Positions 8,854 through 16,361 of a stretch of 64,000 nucleotides of DNA are shown piece by piece; the stretch's first letter is position 1; the number at the start of each line of letters is the position of its first letter. Made by a program: the position numbers and the translations under genes. A model generated the notes under the pieces. That model was not told the DNA's origin and did not search any database. It worked only from the letters and a program-made list of their open reading frames with translations. Origin of the DNA: SZUA-36 sp963749115 (GTDB lineage: Bacteria > Pseudomonadota > Gammaproteobacteria > Xanthomonadales > SZUA-36); contig CAVVLP010000002.1 in NCBI GenBank assembly GCA_963749115.1, forward strand, positions 248,001 to 312,000, written 5' to 3'.

Positions 8854-9369
8854 TCAGCTATCACGGCAGTGAATTCTAAGTGTCAGGCCATCATTGTCAT
8901 AGCTCTCTTCCAGTTTTTCTGCCGCAAATTGCTCCAGTAGTCCGTGCAGGCTGGCCGCCCATTCAAATCCGGCCTTGATAATGTACTCCGACACCGGAAA
9001 CAGTTCGATGACACCGGCCCTGTCCAGGCATTTCGCCGTGGTTCCCGAGTAAGCCCGAACCAGGCCCCCAACGCCAAGTTTGATACCGCCAAAGTAACGT
9101 GTCACCACGACCATGACATTTTCCAGACCACGACGCTCGATGACATTCAACATGGGTCGCCCGGCCGTACCGGAGGGTTCGCCATCATCACTGGATCGAA
9201 CCTGGAAGTTGATTCGCCAGGCCCAGCAGTTGTGCGTCGCCTGGGGATCGATCACAGATTCGTAGAAATCCAGTGATTCAGCCAGTGACGTGACACAGGC
9301 TGCATGCCCGATAAACCGGCTCTTTTTGATGGTTTCTTCGAAAGTGGCCGGCTTTTTCAGTGTCAGCAT
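8854..9369 (-). CDS. yigZ: YigZ/IMPACT family protein (UPF0029)
   Basis: 171-aa member of the YigZ/IMPACT family. The N-terminal IMPACT domain has both signature blocks: SSDDGEPSGTAGRPML (about 58-73) and VVTRYFGGIKLGVGGLVRAY (about 87-106). Function is poorly defined; the eukaryotic relative modulates GCN2, and bacterial members have been linked to translation or nucleic acid binding. It is about 30 residues shorter than E. coli YigZ (about 204 aa) and ends YDNDGLTLRIHCRDS, so the C-terminal ferredoxin-like domain may be cut short. It sits 10 bp downstream of the preceding gene in the same direction, at the end of the VWA-sigma operon. Confidence 0.85.
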   Translation of the reverse strand: MLTLKKPATFEETIKKSRFIGHAACVTSLAESLDFYESVIDPQATHNCWAWRINFQVRSSDDGEPSGTAGRPMLNVIERRGLENVMVVVTRYFGGIKLGVGGLVRAYSGTTAKCLDRAGVIELFPVSEYIIKAGFEWAASLHGLLEQFAAEKLEESYDNDGLTLRIHCRDS

Positions 9370-9379
9370 TCAGGCGCCT

Positions 9380-10252
9380 TCAGTTTAGTAATTCTTCAGG
9401 TATAGGGTAGTCGGGGTGATCTTCCATGAACAGTTCCAGTTGCCTTGACCATGTCTCATCACCGGATTTCTTTAAATTGATGATTTCAAGCAATCTTTGC
9501 TCGATCTCAGGGTCAACTTCCGTCGGCGCTTCAAGCTCACTTACCGGGGTTATGGCGGCCGTGGCAGGGCGGGATTGCTTTGATAAAGCGTCAAGCTCCG
9601 GTGTCTCAGCTATTGAAACCGCTTCATCCAGGAGCACCTCTCCAGAAACCGGTTCATTGACTGGAGCATCCTTATCGGCACTATCGGTTTTAGCCTGCCG
9701 GTCAAGGCCCAGGCCAGCCTCTCGAGCGGTTCCCGCTCTCACCTTCTCCGGAACATACCTGGAGCGCTGGCCGGCTGCTGCCGGTTTCGCGGCCTGGTCG
9801 CCGACGGTAACTTCCACTGGCCCGCTTTGTGCCGCAGCGGAAACCGGAGCGCTCTGGAATACATCCTGACGGTTTTCGTTCTCTTCTTTCATCTCGATAC
9901 CCGGATCATCAGACTGCACATCCGGAGATTGCTTCCTGGCCGCTTTCTCACGTTGCAAACCGCTAGCCTCATCCAGCCTTATCCCGTGTTCATATTCCGG
10001 TACCGGTTCACGTGTATTGAAGATCAAAGAAAGCGCCAGTACGAACACCGCAGCAGTGGTTAAGCCGTGTAACCAGCCAAATTGCATCCAATGCGGCCTA
10101 TTTTCTACAGCGCGGTGAGCACTGTTCAAAATAGCCTGGTCCAGCAGTTCCGGTGGTTCTTCATGCTGCAACTGCCCGTAGGCATGACTGAGCTTATCCA
10201 AGCCGTCATCCAGCGCTTTATCATTTTCGCCATTGTTGTGAATCGTGTTCAT
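9380..10252 (-). CDS. Single-pass membrane protein, possible anti-sigma factor
   Basis: 290-aa protein with a 55-residue cytoplasmic N-terminus (LDDGLDKLSHAYGQLQHEEP), one transmembrane helix (GLTTAAVFVLALSLIF, about 64-79), and a long, charged, low-complexity periplasmic part. The final 45 residues (PEIEQRLLEIINLKKSGDET) look folded and helical. Its ATG overlaps the ECF sigma stop by 4 bp (10249-10252). The topology and coupling fit an anti-sigma factor, but I see no zinc-binding HxxxCxxC motif, so this is inference. Similar proteins follow ECF sigma genes in other gammaproteobacteria. Confidence 0.6.
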   Translation of the reverse strand: MNTIHNNGENDKALDDGLDKLSHAYGQLQHEEPPELLDQAILNSAHRAVENRPHWMQFGWLHGLTTAAVFVLALSLIFNTREPVPEYEHGIRLDEASGLQREKAARKQSPDVQSDDPGIEMKEENENRQDVFQSAPVSAAAQSGPVEVTVGDQAAKPAAAGQRSRYVPEKVRAGTAREAGLGLDRQAKTDSADKDAPVNEPVSGEVLLDEAVSIAETPELDALSKQSRPATAAITPVSELEAPTEVDPEIEQRLLEIINLKKSGDETWSRQLELFMEDHPDYPIPEELLN

Positions 10253-10779
10253 TCCACCAGGCTCCGTTTGAGATGGTTAACCGCATAACGCAAGCGACTC
10301 TTGACTGTTTCCCTGCCGACCCCGGTCACCATGGCAATCTCCTCCATTTTAAGACCGGTTTCAAGTTGCAGCAGTAAGGTATTTCTCTGTTCCTCGGGTA
10401 ATGCGGCGATACCCGTACGTAATAAATCGTTTTGCTCGCTCTCCACTGCGTCTTGTGAAGGATCATTTCGCGTGTCGGACAATGTATCGGGTTCCACGGA
10501 ATCATCGGGTCGCATACGCCGGTAATGGTCAACCAGGTGGTTATGAGCAATGCGGTACATCCATACCGTGAATGGTGCTTTGGGCCGGTACTTTGCCCTC
10601 GCCTTTATGATTTTTTCCCATGCACCCTGGTAGAGGTCATTGGCGGTGGCGGAATCATTCACCTGGCGAATAAAGTAGCGGTAGAGTGGTCCCCGGTGAC
10701 GGGCATAGAGTTGATCGAAAGCCTTTGCATCGCCTTTTGCGTACCGTTGCATCAGTTTTTCGTCGGTCATCTCCCGCAT
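10249..10779 (-). CDS. ECF-family RNA polymerase sigma factor
   Basis: 176-aa ECF sigma factor with only the two DNA-binding domains. Region 2 is DEKLMQRYAKGDAKAFDQLY through TVWMYRIAHNHLVDHYRR (about 5-88). Region 4 is LPEEQRNTLLLQLETGLKME then IAMVTGVGRETVKSRLRYA (about 127-166), ending in a helix-turn-helix. The frame is open much further upstream (to 11124), but that extension overlaps the VWA gene and lacks sigma features, so I start at the ATG at 10777-10779; the ATG at 10768-10770 is also possible. It is probably autoregulated and controls the VWA operon, by analogy. Confidence 0.88.
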   Translation of the reverse strand: MREMTDEKLMQRYAKGDAKAFDQLYARHRGPLYRYFIRQVNDSATANDLYQGAWEKIIKARAKYRPKAPFTVWMYRIAHNHLVDHYRRMRPDDSVEPDTLSDTRNDPSQDAVESEQNDLLRTGIAALPEEQRNTLLLQLETGLKMEEIAMVTGVGRETVKSRLRYAVNHLKRSLVE

Positions 10780-10939
10780 CAATGCAGCGTAGCTGATCTG
10801 CAGGTGTGCGCCAAGTGTGGTTGTGAAGTAAATGGGTAACAGAGATAGATGAAATGGGGCCCGGGGCCGATAATCGCTTATGAGTTCACAGTTGCTGTTT
10901 GTCTCAGAAGTCATTACCAGCCCCAGGCCCGTGTCTGGA

Positions 10940-12772
10940 TTAATCTCCTGCCAGGTTCTGCGCAACATTGGCCGTTGGATCCAGCATTTGTGCAAGACTG
11001 ACCAGTTGCATGAATTCACTGCGGTAACCGTGCGGATCATTCCCTCTCGACTGGCGTGCCAGCTCTTCAATGTCGTCGTAGCTGAAGTCTTCGAGATAGG
11101 TACCGCCACGTAGTTTCTGTCCAAAGGCGGCTACAGCGGCTGCAAAATTGAAGCTGTCACCACCGCGGGCGTTGATACCGCTGTCCATCACCGGTGACTG
11201 GATCAACTTTGAGACTGACTCATCGGGTAACTTGTAACGAATGCGAAGATGGGCAAGTTCATTGCTGAATGCAGTGTTACTGCTTTCACTGCTTATTGCG
11301 TCAGATTGATAGCGCCGGGGCGGCAGACGCTGACCGTTACTACCGGCGAGGCTTATTTCATACAAGGCAGTTACCCGGTGTCCGGCACCTATTTCGCCTG
11401 CATCCACCTTGTCATTGGCAAAGTCTTCTTCGTTGAGTACGCGGTTTTCATAACCGATCAGACGGTACTCGGATACCAGGGCCGGGTTGAACTCGATCTG
11501 AATTTTTACATCCTTGGCAATGGTCAGCAGGGTTGCCGAGAGCTCTTGCGCCAATACTTTTTTAGCTTCCTGGAGACGGTCGATATAAGCGTAGTTGCCA
11601 TTGCCTTCATCGGCCAGTTGTTCCAGCAGGTGATCGTTGTAATTACCGGTGCCAAAACCCAGTGTTGTCAGCGCGATACCTGCCTTGCGTTTGCGCTGGA
11701 TAAGATCAATCAACTCTTCGGTGCTGGCCAGACCGACATTGAAGTCGCCATCGGTGGCGAGGATGACACGGTTCACACCGTTTTCGATAAAGTTCTGTTG
11801 TGCCAACTGGTAGGCAAGCTGGATGCCTGCGGCACCATTGGTAGAGCCACCTGCCTGCAATTGCTGCAGGGCAGCCAGTATGTCGGCTTTGCAGTTACCG
11901 GGTGTAGGAGGAAGCACGACACCTGAAGCACCCGCATAAACAACCATGCTGATACTGTCACGTGCGTCCAGTTGTCCGACCAGCATGCCCAGTGCCTTTT
12001 GCAATAGCGGCAGTTTGTCGGGAGAGTTCATGGAGCCCGAAACATCGAGTAGAAACACGAGGTTTGAGGCTGGTAACTGGTTGCGGGGAACCTTGTAGCC
12101 CTGGATACCAATGCGAAGTAAACGTGTGTCGCTATTCCACGGTGTCGGCGCGATTTCTGTGCTGACCTGGAAGGGCACTTTCGAATTTTTCGGATACGGG
12201 TAATCGTAGTTGAAATAGTTGATAAACTCCTCAACCCTGACCGCATCTTCAGGTGGTAACTGACCCTGGTTCAGCCAGCGGCGCATATTGGAATAAGCAC
12301 CGGTATCCACATCAATCGAAAATGTAGAAACCGGGTCGCTTGCAACACGAAATACATTGTGGCTCTCGAGGTGCTGATAGTTTTCGCGGTACAACGGTTC
12401 ATTTGCCTGGCGGATCTGGTTCAGAACCCTACCCGTAGAAACCTGGCTGTGTTTTGCAACCATCATCCGGTCGCCGGACACTTGCTCTATCGCAGCTGCC
12501 GCATCGTATTCCTGCAGTACGGCAGGGCTGTTCCGGGATGCTGGCTGGTCAGTCTTACGTCGGTCATCCCTGAAGATCTGCTCCTTTGGTTCAGGCGTTG
12601 AAATAATTGCGTACTCGTCCTCAGCTTTTGTACCGGCTATCTCCCGGACCCTTTCTTCCACACGAAGCTGTGTTTCATTATCTACCTTGACCTGTGCGTT
12701 CTCATTTTTGTCGACCGCGCAAGCGGTGAGCGTGGTGATGCAAAGTGAGATTATTAATGACTGGTATTTCAT
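10940..12772 (-). CDS. YfbK-like von Willebrand factor A domain lipoprotein
   Basis: 610-aa envelope lipoprotein. The N-terminus MKYQSLIISLCITTLTAC is a lipoprotein signal with lipobox L-T-A-C. A linker and a YfbK-type N-terminal domain (VSTFSIDVDTGAYSNMRRWL) come next. The VWA domain holds the MIDAS motif FLLDVSGSMNS (about 247) and ILATDGDFNVG. The C-terminal domain resembles DUF3520 and ends with the family block YDDIEELARQSRGNDPHGYR. AGGAG about 7 nt before the ATG at 12770-12772 supports this start over the upstream ATG at 12800-12802. Family members are thought to bind metal and mediate protein interactions; the exact role is unknown. It lies upstream of the sigma gene with a 160-bp gap. 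Confidence 0.88.
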   Translation of the reverse strand: MKYQSLIISLCITTLTACAVDKNENAQVKVDNETQLRVEERVREIAGTKAEDEYAIISTPEPKEQIFRDDRRKTDQPASRNSPAVLQEYDAAAAIEQVSGDRMMVAKHSQVSTGRVLNQIRQANEPLYRENYQHLESHNVFRVASDPVSTFSIDVDTGAYSNMRRWLNQGQLPPEDAVRVEEFINYFNYDYPYPKNSKVPFQVSTEIAPTPWNSDTRLLRIGIQGYKVPRNQLPASNLVFLLDVSGSMNSPDKLPLLQKALGMLVGQLDARDSISMVVYAGASGVVLPPTPGNCKADILAALQQLQAGGSTNGAAGIQLAYQLAQQNFIENGVNRVILATDGDFNVGLASTEELIDLIQRKRKAGIALTTLGFGTGNYNDHLLEQLADEGNGNYAYIDRLQEAKKVLAQELSATLLTIAKDVKIQIEFNPALVSEYRLIGYENRVLNEEDFANDKVDAGEIGAGHRVTALYEISLAGSNGQRLPPRRYQSDAISSESSNTAFSNELAHLRIRYKLPDESVSKLIQSPVMDSGINARGGDSFNFAAAVAAFGQKLRGGTYLEDFSYDDIEELARQSRGNDPHGYRSEFMQLVSLAQMLDPTANVAQNLAGD

Positions 12773-13085
12773 TTTTTGCTCCTGGTTTGTTAAAAACTTC
12801 ATTACGTACTGGATTAATACGCAAGCAGGAGGGGAAAGGGGTTAAGTTGGGGGTGTTCTTCTTCGTTTAATGGTGGGGCGCGCTGGGGCGGGTAGTTACT
12901 ATCAGGACTCCACTCAAGCACATCCTGTGTCGTTCGATACTCGGCTTTGTGGTAGCCATATTCGAATTGATTCACGAAGCTCGTAGTGCATTCGAGGTTG
13001 ATGCTTCTGAACCAATAGGGCGACATTCGAAATGGCGTTCATGCAGTCTGCGTCTTGATGTAATGATATATTCAGATGTAATCCG
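12773..13085. other. Intergenic: VWA upstream region, repeat fragment, remnant 5' flank
   Basis: Of these 313 bp, 12773-12834 should hold the promoter of the minus-strand VWA gene, 12835-12947 is direct-repeat copy 1, and 12948-13085 shows no convincing gene. The last stretch may contain the lost 5' part of the damaged gene starting at 13086, but no signal peptide or ribosome site could be found in it. Confidence 0.5.
12835..12947 (+). repeat. 113-bp direct repeat, copy 1 (carries half of a class B hairpin)
   Basis: Matches 14629-14740 at nearly every base: the differences are GGT against AAT-type changes near 12870 and one inserted C near 12910. The repeat spans 48 bp identical to the 3' tail of the damaged gene at 14629-14664, then the left arm and most of the loop of the hairpin at 14676-14780. 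It stops abruptly inside the loop at CTCGGCTT. With copy 2 it brackets about 1.7 kb. Confidence 0.9.
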
Positions 13086-14664
13086 ATGATTTCCATCTGG
13101 CTTCGAAACTTGAGTGGGGGCATGGGGTTGTCGCCTGTTGTTGTTCCTTCCGCAGGACAAAATATCCTGATTGCCTGGCACAAGGGCGTTGTTCCCTACG
13201 GCGACTTTTTTGCCTCGTACTGGAAACCTATGGTGCCTTTTGATTTTCAAAGAGGCGTGTATGTCAGCACTTTTGATATGGATGGCATTGCTCTTGGTGA
13301 GCCGATTCGAGTGGATGATCCGGAAGCCCAGGGCTGGCCCTCATATCCGATTATTGCAGCCGATGCAGCAGGTCGATTCGTGGTTGTTTGGCGACAATCG
13401 CAGTGGTCAAATCGAACAATCACGGATAACGTCATCTGGATGCGCCCATTCGACGAAAAAGGGAATCCACTTGATGACGGTATCAAACTGACAGAAGAAA
13501 CGGAGATCTTTCCGTCACTGGATATGGCCGCAAATGGTGAATTTGTCATAGTCTTGGGAAAGACTAAAGGCGAGGAATCTAGGTAATTTCGAACGGGAAC
13601 AACAAAGTTTTTGGCTTTTTGACGCCAATTTCCAACCCAGGCACGACACACCAATTGAGGTAGACGTTACTTTGGATGAGTCACCGTATTCTCGCATTTC
13701 AGCCGTATCTATGAACGAGCAAGGTGACCTGGCGGTGGTCTATGAGGAACAAAACATTGCGTCGTCTTGGGGTTCGAGTGCGCTGAAAGTTCGCACTTTT
13801 TCACGTAATGGCATACCCATTTCTGAGCCAATTTCGCTGGATTTCGCAATTCTCTCTGACTTGGCCATTAAGTGGTTGAACAACGATCGGTTTGTGGTCT
13901 CCTGGATGCGTGGTGACAGGTACGTGAAAGAGGATGGATATTGGCGGGAATACGGAAGAGACGGTCAACCGTTGAGTGAGAAATATCATTTGGGCAATGT
14001 TCTTGGACAGGGAGGTTTTCTGCTCATTCGTGATACGGAGTACGCGATTGTATGGGCCAAAGACTCTGGACCTGTCTTTGCTCAAACGACCCCGCAGGGG
14101 CAAATCGAACAGTTGCCGTTCGGTACTCCTGGTTCTGCAATAAAGCATGTGTCCCACATCAAAGTTGCAAAAATTACAGATTCAGAATTCACCGCTGTTA
14201 CGAACAATGCCATCGGCAAGCGGGTATCGGTCCGTGCTCAAGTTTTTTCACCGGTCACAACAGGTAGCTCGGCGTCTTTAGAATCAGAGATTGCCGGGCC
14301 TTGCATTGAGGATCGAATCGCGACAGCCAAGTTGACATGGTCCTCCGACGCAGACTATGTAGAAATCTACATCGCTGGTCCACCAAATGAAAAATTATTT
14401 GCCCGTGGTAGAGGCACAGGCGAAATACTGACGGGTCCATGGGTGCAGCAGGGGATGGTCTTCCAGTTGCGTCATCATCGTACAGGCGCTGTCCTTGCCA
14501 CCACAACTGTAAGTCTCAACCCGGACAGCTGCCCAATTTCTCCGGTTTTGATTGATCCTGATCCGATCGAAGTATGTGACCCGCAGGAACTATCATCGGC
14601 AGAAGTCCTGTGGGATACAACTGGGCTCAAAGGGGTTAAGTTGGGGGTGTTCTTCTTCGTTTAA
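13086..14664 (+). pseudogene. Frameshifted, truncated gene of unknown function
   Basis: Two open stretches form one protein. The first, 13086-13586, ends ...GKTKGEESR; the next frame continues from about 13582 as GNFEREQQSFWLFDANFQP into the 330-residue stretch ending at 14664. One base change near 13577-13584 would join them. The N-terminal two thirds repeat short strands such as GRFVVVWRQSQ, GEFVIVLG, GDLAVVYEEQ and DRFVVSWMRG, like the beta-propeller-type repeats of secreted bacterial proteins. The C-terminal part looks like tandem Ig-like modules (ATAKLTWSSDADYVEIYIAG). The second module is cut off at VLWDTTGLKGVKL, where the direct repeat begins. No signal peptide is visible, so the 5' end is probably lost too. 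Function unknown. Confidence 0.7.
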
Positions 14665-14740
14665 TAATGGGGCGCGCTGGGGCGGGTAGTTACTATCAGG
14701 ACTCACTCAAGCACATCCTGTGTCGTTCGATACTCGGCTT
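14629..14740 (+). repeat. 112-bp direct repeat, copy 2
   Basis: Partner of 12835-12947 in the same orientation. It starts inside the 3' end of the damaged gene (AAAGGGGTTAAG), passes through its in-frame TAA at 14662-14664, and runs into the hairpin at 14676-14780. Recombination between the two copies would remove 12948-14740 cleanly. The repeat boundary inside the hairpin loop suggests that duplication or recombination broke at the hairpin. Confidence 0.9.
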
Positions 14741-14780
14741 CCTGCCTCGTACGGTCCTGATAGCAACTACCCGCCCCAGC
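14676..14780. repeat. Class B hairpin repeat, 51-nt loop, copy 1
   Basis: Arms 14676-14702 and 14754-14780 (27 bp) are reverse complements with one mismatch. The inner ends are CAGGAC/GTCCTG. The loop 14703-14753 is exactly 51 nt and is identical over all 51 bases to the reverse complement of the loop at 37082-37132. The arms of the two copies differ from each other although each is self-complementary. Confidence 0.92.
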
Positions 14781-14985
14781 TTAATCGGCAAACGAAGTGC
14801 ATCTATCAGAAACCATTGGCGTTTGATTTCGCACATAGCGGAGGGTATGCGGTACCTTACTTCAGGACCTTGAGCGACAGGACGTCGCGACAGAGGCCCC
14901 AGGGATGGGTTAACGCCGTGTCCTGAAGTAAGGTACCGCATGGCCTCGGCTACCCCGCAAATTAAGAGGTCAGTTGGCCTAAAGA
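14781..14985. repeat. Class A hairpin (14847-14941) and linker of composite repeat, copy 1
   Basis: After a 66-bp linker containing CAGAAACCATTGGC and TCGCACATAGCGGAGGGTAT, the arms 14847-14868 and 14920-14941 pair perfectly over 22 bp (ATGCGGTACCTTACTTCAGG and onward). The loop 14869-14919 is again 51 nt and starts CTTGAGCGACAGGACGTCGC. Linker and arms recur in reverse orientation at 36866-37052. No gene is supported between 14665 and 14985; short open frames here are products of the palindromes. Similarity to copy 2 ends near 14954. Confidence 0.85.
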
Positions 14986-16302
14986 TCACTTAGTGCTGAG
15001 AGTCTTGTTGTTGGTACCGTCGATTGTTGAACAAACCTGACCATCATGAAGCTGAGTGACGAGAGCCTGCTTTGTTTTCAAGCCTTTAACAGAACTGACA
15101 GTTTTTCCAGATTCCGAATCAGTCACTATGGCGTAACCTCGGGCGAGGGTTGGCAGGGGGCCTACGGCATTCAGTGTTCGTTCAAGGTTCTCAAATTTCC
15201 GCCTGCGTTCAGGGACGATGCGTTTGCCTGCTTGTAATAAGCGGCGGCCACCAAGCTCCTTCAGAAATTGTTGACGCTGGGGAACAATTCGTGCACCGGC
15301 CAGTAGCAGGCGATGACGGGTCTGTTGCAGCACTTTGCGGTTCTGTGCCAGGCGTTGTCCTGGGTGTTGTTGTTTTAGACGATGCGCCAGGTGGTCCAGT
15401 TTCTGCGACAACTGCTGAAGCATGTTCACACTTCGTTGTTGTAGGCGGCTACGGAGCACAGTGAGGTTTTGTTTAAGGACCCTCTGGTCTGGTGAAATCA
15501 ATTCTGCTGCGGCAGAAGGTGTTGGTGCCCTTAAGTCGGCTACAAAATCACTGATACTAAAATCGATCTCATGGCCGACTGCCGAGACCACGGGTATCTC
15601 AGAAGCAAAAATTGCACGTGCGACCGATTCCTCGTTAAACGGCCACAGGTCTTCAAGTGAACCACCGCCACGCCCGGTTATGATGACCTGGGCCCAGTTG
15701 TGCTGGTTGGCTGCGGTCAGTGCATCGACGATGGCGGGTGCGGCCTCAACACCCTGGACCGGCACGCCATATACGCGTATTGCTGCCAGCGGCCAGCGGC
15801 GTTCCAATACATGCATGATATCCCGTAGGGCTGCCCCGGACGGGGAAGTTACAACGGCGATCCGTAACGGGTAGGCGGGCAGGGGCTTCTTTAGTGATTC
15901 AGCAAATAAACCTTCGCTGGCCAGGGTGTTTTTCAACAACTCGAATTTCGCCCGTAAAAGCCCTTCACCGGAGCGTACCAGCGAGTCTGCAATCAATTGG
16001 TAGTTACCACGTGCCTCGAACAGGCTGACACGACCTCTTGCCTGAACCAGCATGCCATTCTCGGGCTTGAAGCTCATCCCGTAGGCATTTGAACGGAAAA
16101 GCGCGCAGCTGATCTGGGCTTTTTCGTCCTTGAGAGAAAAATACATGTGACCTGAGGCGGGCCGGCTCAGGTTTGATATTTCACCCTCAACCCAGACACG
16201 GCCAAACCCGGCTTCAAGGTGCAGCCTGGCTTCGTGATTCAGTTCGCTGGGCGTATAGATGTTACCCATTTCACTATTTGGCTTATGGTCGTCAGATTGC
16301 AT
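14986..16302 (-). CDS. xseA: Exodeoxyribonuclease VII large subunit
   Basis: Large catalytic subunit of ExoVII, a single-strand-specific nuclease used in mismatch repair and protein-DNA crosslink removal. At 438 aa it is near normal length. The N-terminal OB-fold runs from YTPSELNHEARLHLE through FGRVWVEGEISNLSRPASGH; the catalytic domain has VVTSPSGAALRDI (about 150), RGGGSLEDLWPFNEE (about 207) and SAVGHEIDFSISDFVADLRA (about 238). A coiled-coil-like Gln/Leu/Arg-rich stretch follows (about 270-370), then the C-terminal block LARGYAIVTD. The small subunit xseB is not in the window. It converges on the hairpin repeat cluster. Confidence 0.95.
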   Translation of the reverse strand: MQSDDHKPNSEMGNIYTPSELNHEARLHLEAGFGRVWVEGEISNLSRPASGHMYFSLKDEKAQISCALFRSNAYGMSFKPENGMLVQARGRVSLFEARGNYQLIADSLVRSGEGLLRAKFELLKNTLASEGLFAESLKKPLPAYPLRIAVVTSPSGAALRDIMHVLERRWPLAAIRVYGVPVQGVEAAPAIVDALTAANQHNWAQVIITGRGGGSLEDLWPFNEESVARAIFASEIPVVSAVGHEIDFSISDFVADLRAPTPSAAAELISPDQRVLKQNLTVLRSRLQQRSVNMLQQLSQKLDHLAHRLKQQHPGQRLAQNRKVLQQTRHRLLLAGARIVPQRQQFLKELGGRRLLQAGKRIVPERRRKFENLERTLNAVGPLPTLARGYAIVTDSESGKTVSSVKGLKTKQALVTQLHDGQVCSTIDGTNNKTLSTK

Positions 16303-16361
16303 CCGCAGATGATAAACTCATGAAGGTCGTCTGTCCTGTTTGATTTATCCTGGAGCCACTT

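Noticed and set aside
10249..11124. A 291-residue version of the ECF sigma factor using the furthest upstream start
   Set aside because: The extra 115 residues overlap the VWA gene on the same strand, contain no sigma region and look like random translation. A typical ECF N-terminus starts at 10779.
13086..14664. Two independent genes of 166 and 330 residues
   Set aside because: The second frame continues the beta-strand repeats of the first without a start or ribosome site at the junction, so one frameshifted gene is the simpler reading.
12835..14780. Integron attC site and gene cassette
   Set aside because: The gene-plus-hairpin layout is suggestive, but the arms lack the GTTRRRY/RYYYAAC core sites, pairing is far too perfect for attC, and no integrase is seen.
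14667..14989. Several overlapping open frames of 68-97 codons on both strands
   Set aside because: They lie wholly in the palindromic repeats, read similarly on both strands for that reason, and have no ribosome sites or recognisable domains.
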